Positions 1-4,769 of a stretch of DNA of 6,702 nt are shown piece after piece. The notes under the pieces were generated by a model. It searched no databases, had not been told where the DNA came from, and was given only the letters and a program-made list of their open reading frames with translations. The stretch covers positions 1-6,702 of the forward strand of contig CANHYZ010000114.1 of the NCBI GenBank assembly GCA_947464885.1. The letters run 5' to 3'. Source of the stretch: Flavobacteriales bacterium (lineage in GTDB: Bacteria > Bacteroidota > Bacteroidia > Flavobacteriales_D > Sanyastnellaceae). The number at the start of each line of letters is the position of its first letter. Within the stretch, counting starts at the first letter, position 1. The translations under genes and the position numbers were made by a program.

Positions 1-239
1 TCTTCCTCGGTTCCATGAATATAAATCGGTAATAACTTGTCGTAATCCTCCTTGTGATTTGCGGCGAGTGTACCTGCTCCTTTCACAACAAGCTCATTGG
101 CGTTGAAATAACCGTTGTAGTGTCCGGTCATGTTATGGTATAAACGATAGGCTGTGCCATCCTTCTTGTTGGAACATCCACCAAGAAAAAACGACAACAC
201 CAGTACCACTAAATACCTGCTGTGTACACTAATTTTCAC
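1..239 (-). CDS. porW: PorW/SprE-like type IX secretion system lipoprotein, N-terminal fragment
   Basis: The first 79 codons are present; the gene continues past the left edge. The start is GTG at 239-237. The reading frame upstream of it is closed by TAA and has no ATG. The product begins with a signal peptide: basic start, hydrophobic run at residues 9-19, then a lipobox L-G-G-C with Cys22 as the lipidated residue. After it come S-N-K-K and, at about residues 31-43, a stretch resembling YHNMTGHYNGYFNANE. I recognise this as the conserved beginning of the large TPR-repeat lipoprotein family PorW (Porphyromonas) or SprE (Flavobacterium). Members are outer-membrane lipoproteins of the periplasm needed for type IX secretion and, in gliding species, motility. 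The absence of acidic residues right after Cys22 fits a periplasm-facing lipoprotein. The TPR part lies outside the window, so the call rests on the N-terminus, from memory of the family. It is divergent from the M23 peptidase gene. Confidence 0.72.
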   Translation of the reverse strand, partial: MKISVHSRYLVVLVLSFFLGGCSNKKDGTAYRLYHNMTGHYNGYFNANELVVKGAGTLAANHKEDYDKLLPIYIHGTEE

Positions 240-279
240 AAAACCTTGAATTTATTGCCCGCATCTAACAGGAAAGCGT

Positions 280-298
280 CAAAAATATTTCATTTTTG
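280..298. promoter_or_regulatory. Candidate divergent promoter: back-to-back -7 boxes in an inverted repeat
   Basis: The sequence CAAAAAT-ATTTC-ATTTTTG is a perfect 7-bp inverted repeat with a 5-nt spacer. Read on the minus strand, 287-280 is TATTTTTG, a full match to the Bacteroidota -7 consensus TAnnTTTG, about 41 nt before the porW GTG. Read on the plus strand, 291-298 is CATTTTTG, one mismatch from the consensus, about 41 nt before the M23 ATG. I see no good TTTG -33 element at the usual distance for either direction, so the call is tentative. It sits in the only intergenic space between the two divergent genes. Confidence 0.35.
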
Positions 299-338
299 TG
301 CGGAATAGCTAAGCCCAAGGAAGAATTCGATACCAAAA

Positions 339-1214
339 ATGGTCGCGACCCCACAAAACAAACGGAAAAAACTGATCAAGAAGCTGAAAAGTCGCTTCCG
401 GCTTACGGTGCTCAATGAAAACACGTTCGAAGAAAAACTCTCCTACTCACTGACGCCGCTCAACCTGATCATCATGTTTGGGGGCATGCTCATCGTATTC
501 GGTACGCTGATTTATCTGCTGGTAGCCTTTACTCCGCTTAAAAACTACGTTATCCCGGATTATGCTGCTACCGAATTTCGGGAAGAAGCACGCATAGCTC
601 GATTGACCGCCGACTCCTTGTTGGAGGTTTCACGTAAAAATGAAAAATACTTCAATGATCTCAGAATCGTTCTGGCGGGCGGCTCTCTGAGCAACGCCTC
701 CGATTCCATTCCGTTGGAAACACAAGACGCGTCGCTCAATTATGCGGTAAGCGACGTGGATGAGGCCATGCGCCAAAAACTATCCGAACAAGATCGCTTT
801 AGCATTGAAGCCATTGACAACGAAAAAGAACGCCGTAAAGGGGTTATCCTGTTCAAACCCGTTAATGGTACCATTCTAAGTCCGTTCGATCCGAAAGCCG
901 GTCACTACGGCATTGATCTGGTTGCCCCGAAAGATGATCCTGTGAAAGCAGTCCTCGACGGAACCGTTATCGCGGCTTCATTCACAGCCGATGACGGAAA
1001 TATTGTTTCCATCCAACACAACAACAACATCATCTCGGTATACAAACACAACGCAGTGCTGCTGCGCAAAGTGGGCGACCGTGTGAAGGCCGGAGAATCC
1101 ATCGCCTTCATTGGCGACTCAGGCGAGAACAGCGAAGGTCCGCACTTGCATTTCGAATTGTGGGAAAATGGCGCTCCTGTGAACCCTACGCTCTTTATGT
1201 CGTTTGGTGAATAG
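339..1214 (+). CDS. Membrane-anchored M23 family metallopeptidase (LytM-type)
   Basis: Predicted zinc-dependent endopeptidase that cuts peptide cross-links of peptidoglycan on the periplasmic side of the inner membrane. The 291-residue protein has a strongly basic cytoplasmic start (residues 8-21), one membrane segment at about 42-65, a probably helical linker at about 75-165, and a LytM/M23 domain at about 170-287. The key residues are present: H189 and D193 (the HxxxD pair), H237 in Y-K-H, and H269/H271 in the HLHFEL motif. By analogy with LytM, H189, D193 and H271 bind zinc while H237 and H269 serve catalysis, so it should be active rather than a degenerate EnvC-like activator. The N-terminal pattern FRLTVLNENTFEEKLS before the membrane segment is one I associate with Bacteroidota M23 proteins. 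ATG 339 is the only plausible start, since an in-frame TAG lies at 306. It diverges from porW and converges on pth with a 4-bp gap. Confidence 0.9.
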   Translation: MVATPQNKRKKLIKKLKSRFRLTVLNENTFEEKLSYSLTPLNLIIMFGGMLIVFGTLIYLLVAFTPLKNYVIPDYAATEFREEARIARLTADSLLEVSRKNEKYFNDLRIVLAGGSLSNASDSIPLETQDASLNYAVSDVDEAMRQKLSEQDRFSIEAIDNEKERRKGVILFKPVNGTILSPFDPKAGHYGIDLVAPKDDPVKAVLDGTVIAASFTADDGNIVSIQHNNNIISVYKHNAVLLRKVGDRVKAGESIAFIGDSGENSEGPHLHFELWENGAPVNPTLFMSFGE

Positions 1215-1218
1215 CCTG

Positions 1219-1782
1219 CTACTTCGTGTTGAACTCGTTCATGGTGCGCGCCAGTCCAATGTGGCCGAATGAAAAAATTGCTTTTCCCGCACGTTCAATG
1301 TGCTCGTTGAGGGTTTGCTTCTCTTCATCACTCCACTCCCCTAACACGTAATCAACCTGTTGTCCCTTCCCGAACTCTGCACTAATGCCAAAGCGCAAGC
1401 GAGGGTAATTCGCGGTCTGTAAAATTTGTTGAATATGTTTAAGCCCATTGTGGCCGCCATCGCTGCCCTGCCCGCGCATGCGCAGCTTTCCGAATGGCAG
1501 CGCGAGGTCATCGGTTATGACCAATACATTTTCCATCGGGATCTTCTCTTGCTGCATCCAATACCGCACGGCATTACCACTGAGGTTCATATAGGTGCTT
1601 GGCTTCAACAGCACAAAGATTTTTCCCTTGTGCTTCAGCTCACAGACATCACCATAACGGTCTGTCTTAAAAAAAAGATTGGACGCCCCGGCAAGGGCGT
1701 CCAATACTTTAAATCCTATGTTGTGACGCGTTTGCGCGTATTCACTTCCAATGTTTCCTAAACCGACTATCAGGAATTTCAT
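1219..1782 (-). CDS. pth: Peptidyl-tRNA hydrolase
   Basis: Cytosolic enzyme that cleaves the ester bond of peptidyl-tRNAs released early from ribosomes, recycling tRNA. The 187-residue length is normal for bacterial Pth. The family signature is complete: MKFLIVGLGN at the start with Asn10, the catalytic His20 in TRHNIGF, Asn66 in YMNLSG, Asp91/Asp92 in VITDDLALP (one equivalent to E. coli Asp93), and Asn112 in GGHNGLK. It is the last gene of the prs-rplY-pth cluster, 37 nt after rplY, a gene order also found outside this phylum (for example prs-ctc-pth in Bacillus). No separate promoter is evident. A perfect hairpin followed by eight T lies within codons 26-38 and would be a terminator in the sense direction (described separately). 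There is no terminator after its stop codon; the M23 gene ends 4 bp away on the other strand. Confidence 0.97.
   Translation of the reverse strand: MKFLIVGLGNIGSEYAQTRHNIGFKVLDALAGASNLFFKTDRYGDVCELKHKGKIFVLLKPSTYMNLSGNAVRYWMQQEKIPMENVLVITDDLALPFGKLRMRGQGSDGGHNGLKHIQQILQTANYPRLRFGISAEFGKGQQVDYVLGEWSDEEKQTLNEHIERAGKAIFSFGHIGLARTMNEFNTK
1669..1705 (-). terminator. Intrinsic-terminator-like hairpin inside pth
   Basis: Read on the minus strand, ATTGGACGCCC (1705-1695) and GGGCGTCCAAT (1688-1678) form a perfect 11-bp stem around a 6-nt loop TTGCCG. One C follows, then eight T (1676-1669). This is the full form of a Rho-independent terminator in the direction of prs-rplY-pth transcription. It lies about 115 nt after the rplY stop and about 77 nt into pth, covering codons 26-38 (V-L-D-A-L-A-G-A-S-N-L-F-F). 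The structure is seen directly; that it terminates transcription in the cell is inference, because translating ribosomes may prevent the hairpin from forming. Confidence 0.55.
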
Positions 1783-1819
1783 GCAGCGAACTTACGCCAA
1801 ACCTAGCGCCCCTTTATGA

Positions 1820-2410
1820 TTACTTCTTCTTCTCGGCAGCAGCAGCGGCAGCAGCGTCAGCCATCGCAGCGCGAGTCTGCTGAACAGATACAATAGCTGA
1901 AGCCTCAGCCTCAAGCACCTTGCAACCATCCAACTTGATGTCGCGAACACGAATCATATCGCCGATTTTCATGGCTGAAATATCCACAGTGATTTCATCC
2001 GGAATAGCCTCTGGCTTTCCGCTGATACGCACCTTACGGTAGTTGATCATCAACTTACCACCGCTACGTACACCCTCAGAAACACCTACCGTGCGCACCG
2101 GAAGCGTGGTTCTCACCTCTTTGCCCGGAGTCAATTCCAATAAGTCAACGTGTGTCACCAGGTCGGTCACCGGGTTCTGCTGTTGCTCCTGAATAATGGT
2201 TGAAAACGTTTTGCCGGCAACTTCAATGTTGATTTGAAGAGTGTCGGGACGAGCTACAATCTTATCCCAATCGTTGCGTGATACGCTGAATGGAACTTGT
2301 GATTGACCGCCATAAATCACGCCCGGAATGCGACCGTTTCTACGCAATTCCTCTGCGCCCTTTCTTCCTACGTTCTCTCTCGGAGAACCGCTCAATGAGA
2401 CTTGTTTCAT
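1820..2410 (-). CDS. rplY: 50S ribosomal protein L25/general stress protein Ctc
   Basis: Ribosomal protein that binds 5S rRNA in the large subunit; the two-domain form is also called Ctc or TL5. The 196 residues divide into an N-terminal L25 domain (about 1-92, with G-R-K-G-A-E-E-L-R-R-N-G-R-I-P-G-V-I-Y-G at 15-34 and T-H-V-D at 86-89), a C-terminal TL5-like beta domain (about 96-178), and a low-complexity tail (181-196) rich in Ala and ending in KKK. Such tails are common in L25 of this phylum. It starts 20 nt after the prs stop, so it is probably co-transcribed with prs, and pth follows after 37 nt. An A/T-rich leader (2411-2430) precedes the ATG with no Shine-Dalgarno match, as is usual in Bacteroidota. 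Confidence 0.96.
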   Translation of the reverse strand: MKQVSLSGSPRENVGRKGAEELRRNGRIPGVIYGGQSQVPFSVSRNDWDKIVARPDTLQINIEVAGKTFSTIIQEQQQNPVTDLVTHVDLLELTPGKEVRTTLPVRTVGVSEGVRSGGKLMINYRKVRISGKPEAIPDEITVDISAMKIGDMIRVRDIKLDGCKVLEAEASAIVSVQQTRAAMADAAAAAAAEKKK

Positions 2411-2430
2411 GTTTATGGTTTTTAAATGAT

Positions 2431-3372
2431 TTACGAAATAATAAAATTGCTGCTGATACTGCGGTTGTCAATCAGATTGGTGAGTACACCTCCGAATAGC
2501 GAGGCGATAGACAACACCTTAATCTTGTCCTTCGGACGATCTTCCTTCAACGGAATACTGTTGGTCACTATTACTTCCTGCAACACCGAATCCTGAATAC
2601 GCTCATAGGCCTTACCACTCAGAACAGGGTGGGTGCAAATAGCACGCACAGAAAGCGCTCCGCTCTCCATCATCACTTCCGCAGCCTTGCACAATGTGCC
2701 GGCAGTATCACACATGTCATCTACAATGACTACGTTCTTTCCTTTCACATCACCGATCACGGTCATGCTTTCTACTTGATTGGCCACCTTGCGCTGCTTG
2801 TAGCAGATAGCCAAATCGCTTCCCAACAGTTTTGCATAGGCGTTAGCGCGCTTGGTACCTCCGGTATCCGGCGCCGCAATAAGCAAATCAGGAATGTTCA
2901 ATGAATTCAGATATGGCACAAAAATGGTTGATGCATAAAGATGGTCAACAGGTACTTCGAAAAAGCCCTGAATCTGCTCAGCATGCAAATCCATTGTAAT
3001 CACACGATCAACACCGGCGGCAGTTAGCAGGTTGGCCACCAGCTTAGCGCCAATCGCCACACGCGGCTTGTCTTTTCTGTCCTGACGTGCAAGCCCGAAA
3101 TAAGGAATCACCGCAACAATGCGCTTGGCCGATGCGCGCTTCGCTGCGTCAATCAGCAGAAGCAACTCCATTAAATTGTCGCTAGGGGGAAATGTAGATT
3201 GCACAATAATGACATCCTTCCCGCGCACCGTTTCCTCAATCGAAGGCTGAAACTCGCCGTCGCTAAAGCGTTGAATGATCACGTTTCCCAGCTCCACACC
3301 AAACTCATTGGCGATGGTCTCGCCTATGTAGCGCGATGCTGAGCCTGCAAGTATTTTAACCATGTCGTTCAT
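2431..3372 (-). CDS. prs: Ribose-phosphate pyrophosphokinase (PRPP synthase)
   Basis: Cytosolic class I PRPP synthase: ribose 5-phosphate plus ATP gives PRPP and AMP, the precursor for purine, pyrimidine, NAD, His and Trp synthesis. With the start at 3372 the protein has 313 residues, the usual length. Visible motifs are FSDGE (36-40), the ATP-site RQDRK (96-100), MDLHAEQIQGFF (127-138) with His130, the catalytic-loop pair K192/R194 in YKQRK, and the PRPP-binding loop VVIVDDMCDTAGT (214-226). The frame stays open upstream to an ATG at 3489, but that would add 39 residues unlike the family, would span the terminator of the neighbouring gene, and would start upstream of the -7 box at 3403-3410. 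The start at 3372 (M-N-D-M-V-K-I-L-A-G) matches homologues; ATG 3363 is a less likely alternative. It heads the prs-rplY-pth cluster. Confidence 0.96.
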   Translation of the reverse strand: MNDMVKILAGSASRYIGETIANEFGVELGNVIIQRFSDGEFQPSIEETVRGKDVIIVQSTFPPSDNLMELLLLIDAAKRASAKRIVAVIPYFGLARQDRKDKPRVAIGAKLVANLLTAAGVDRVITMDLHAEQIQGFFEVPVDHLYASTIFVPYLNSLNIPDLLIAAPDTGGTKRANAYAKLLGSDLAICYKQRKVANQVESMTVIGDVKGKNVVIVDDMCDTAGTLCKAAEVMMESGALSVRAICTHPVLSGKAYERIQDSVLQEVIVTNSIPLKEDRPKDKIKVLSIASLFGGVLTNLIDNRSISSNFIIS

Positions 3373-3402
3373 ATCGGCGTAACAACCTGTTTTTGAGGGC
3401 CG

Positions 3403-3410
3403 CAAATATA
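3403..3410 (-). promoter_or_regulatory. Candidate prs promoter -7 box
   Basis: Read on the minus strand this is TATATTTG, a full match to the Bacteroidota -7 consensus TAnnTTTG. It would start transcription roughly 25 nt before the prs ATG at 3372 and lies between the upstream terminator (3459-3484) and prs, which is where an operon promoter is expected. A clear TTTG -33 element is not visible about 20 nt upstream. The box is bracketed by two GGCCGC direct repeats (3398-3403 and 3411-3416, plus-strand reading). Confidence 0.5.
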
Positions 3411-3458
3411 GGCCGCGAATTGGGAATACGCATGCCCGTATGTTATTTTTTAAATGAA

Positions 3459-3484
3459 AAAGCCGGCCCTTGGAGGCCGGCTTT
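3459..3484 (-). terminator. Rho-independent terminator of the cysteine-rich lipoprotein gene
   Basis: A perfect 10-bp stem AAAGCCGGCC / GGCCGGCTTT encloses a 6-nt loop. On the minus strand the second arm runs into TTTTTCATTT, giving the U-rich tract of an intrinsic terminator. It starts 18 nt after the stop codon of the lipoprotein gene and separates that unit from the prs promoter. The plus-strand reading has only three T after the stem, so it acts mainly on minus-strand transcripts. Confidence 0.85.
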
Positions 3485-3502
3485 CTCACTATCGTCTTCA
3501 GC

Positions 3503-4606
3503 TTACGGTGTATAGAACGTAAACTGGAAAAGTCCTGATTCCAAATTCGCCGATGGACTAGGTGCTGTAGGATCTGCGCTTAACAAGGTTCCCTCGAAAG
3601 AAACCCGGAAGAACGTATACGTACCCTGTGGCTTGTTACATCCGTTGACCTCATCTTGAGCTGTTACCTCCAGGGACCTGTATTTCAATATCGTGAAGCG
3701 TCCGGAAGCCCCTGGTGTATTCGTGCTATAGGTATACCCTGTCTGTAGGTCAAACCAGTTTATTGAGTAGTCAGCAGCAGGGTACTGCACCGAGGGGAAA
3801 TCAATAGCAGAACCGATCATCGCCGTCCAGTTCAACAATGTTGACTCCGTCAAGGTAATTGACAAGTTTCCAAGCTCCAACAAGGGTGCATCAGGATCGT
3901 CCTCAAATGCCGACATCAGCGTGTACTCCACAACACCGGGAGGGCCGGGAACATAAGTTGGAGCTACTATGAGTTGTGGGGTGTAATACTCTGTCGAACC
4001 AATTTCAAAAACAAAAATCGTATCACAATCCGGACAAGAGTTACCGCCGCAGTCAACATAGAATTCTAGTCCATCCTGAATACCGTTGGTACAGTTACCG
4101 GTTGAACAGCACGCTGAACAGGAATCCCCTCCACAGTCAATACCTGTTTCAGTGCCGTTCATGATATCATCCTCACAGTTCGGACAAATCGGGCAACCGC
4201 CGGGCTGAAGATTGTCGTCAACCACCTCGCAGTCAACCCATCCAAGCGCCTCAAGACCGTTGTACAAACCATCGTCACACAACAGCTCGCATCCACCGCA
4301 AACGCCACCACAGTCAATGCCTATCTCACCGGGATCAAGGTCACCGTTTGCACATAGCGGACATACAGGGCATTCACCACCGCAATCCACCCAAGTTTCG
4401 CCTCGATCCGCATCCCTTACTCCATTCGTACAGTGGTCGCACTCATTGCAATTCGGACCGCCACAGTCGATGTTAATCTCGCCGTTGTTAAGCACGCCGT
4501 CATAACAGTTGTCCGGGATTTTGTTGTCATCATTCAAACAGCTCGCAAGGAAAAATGCGCTGCTGAAAACGGCTAAAAACAAGGTGATGTACGTCCGAAA
4601 TTTCAT
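3503..4606 (-). CDS. Cysteine-rich repeat lipoprotein of unknown function
   Basis: I do not recognise a named function. The 367-residue product opens with a type II signal peptide: K2 and R4, hydrophobic core at about 6-20, lipobox L-A-S-C with Cys23. The next residues, L-N-D-D, put two acids at +4/+5, resembling the export signal of surface-exposed Bacteroidota lipoproteins. Residues 34-194 hold six tandem four-cysteine repeats. Five fit C-x13/15-C-x3/4-C-x2-C; the fourth has 11 residues between its second and third Cys. Asp precedes the second Cys in all six, usually as D-C-G-G. They suggest disulfide-bonded, perhaps metal-binding modules. Residues 196-367 form a beta-rich-looking domain with a single Cys (323), vaguely like small Bacteroidota lipoprotein domains such as DUF6252 (weak impression). 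There is no T9SS C-terminal domain. The gene has its own candidate promoter and terminator between prs and recJ, so it is probably a single-gene, envelope-located accessory unit. Confidence 0.85.
   Translation of the reverse strand: MKFRTYITLFLAVFSSAFFLASCLNDDNKIPDNCYDGVLNNGEINIDCGGPNCNECDHCTNGVRDADRGETWVDCGGECPVCPLCANGDLDPGEIGIDCGGVCGGCELLCDDGLYNGLEALGWVDCEVVDDNLQPGGCPICPNCEDDIMNGTETGIDCGGDSCSACCSTGNCTNGIQDGLEFYVDCGGNSCPDCDTIFVFEIGSTEYYTPQLIVAPTYVPGPPGVVEYTLMSAFEDDPDAPLLELGNLSITLTESTLLNWTAMIGSAIDFPSVQYPAADYSINWFDLQTGYTYSTNTPGASGRFTILKYRSLEVTAQDEVNGCNKPQGTYTFFRVSFEGTLLSADPTAPSPSANLESGLFQFTFYTP
4025..4507 (-). repeat. Six tandem four-cysteine protein repeats
   Basis: Repeat units in gene order (minus strand, high to low coordinate) are 4507-4439, 4432-4361, 4354-4289, 4279-4184, 4177-4109 and 4093-4025, i.e. 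residues 34-56, 59-82, 85-106, 110-141, 144-166 and 172-194. The pattern is C-x-[ND]-[GD], a Glu usually five residues before the next Cys, then D-C-G-G-x1/2-C-x2-C. Unit 4 lacks the G-G after its second Cys and carries an insertion before C-P-I-C. Similar C-N-G-x-x-N-G-x-E-x-x-x-D-C-G-G modules occur in other secreted bacterial proteins, but I know of no assigned function. Confidence 0.9.
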
Positions 4607-4629
4607 AAGATGGATTTATTAACAGGTTT

Positions 4630-4662
4630 CGAAGATATACATACAAGTCTCAAACCACCAAA
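4630..4662 (-). promoter_or_regulatory. Candidate promoter of the cysteine-rich lipoprotein gene
   Basis: On the minus strand, TTTG at 4662-4659 is followed after 21 nt by TATCTTCG at 4637-4630. This fits the Bacteroidota arrangement TTTG - about 17-23 nt - TAnnTTTG, with one mismatch in the -7 box. The predicted start point lies about 15-20 nt before the ATG at 4606. A second TTTG (4654-4651) is too close to serve as -33. No equally good signal was found for recJ in the remainder of this 163-bp divergent gap. Confidence 0.38.
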
Positions 4663-4769
4663 CTTTGGTTGCGCGACCCTTTGACTCGCCACGAAATAAA
4701 AATGGCATATCCTATTCCGATGACCGAATGAATTTCCATTATCCCTGATTTCCGCCGTAATTATGCTCC

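Noticed and set aside
1426..1761. Plus-strand open frame of 111 codons
   Set aside because: Antisense to the well-conserved pth gene and without recognisable domains.
3373..3489. N-terminal extension of prs to an ATG at 3489
   Set aside because: The added 39 residues are unlike PRPP synthases, are encoded partly by the terminator hairpin of the upstream gene, and begin upstream of a perfect -7 box.
4212..4505. Plus-strand open frame of 97 codons rich in Ser and Pro
   Set aside because: It is antisense to the Cys-repeat region; its composition and periodicity simply mirror the repeats on the other strand.
4025..4507. Possible CRISPR-like or other DNA repeat array
   Set aside because: Repeat units differ in length and sequence at DNA level, keep reading frame, and encode the regular cysteine pattern; this is a protein repeat.
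4663..4769. recJ promoter
   Set aside because: TTTG at 4680-4683 has no TAnnTTTG partner at a suitable distance, and TAATTATG at 4758-4765 is too close to the ATG to be a -7 box.
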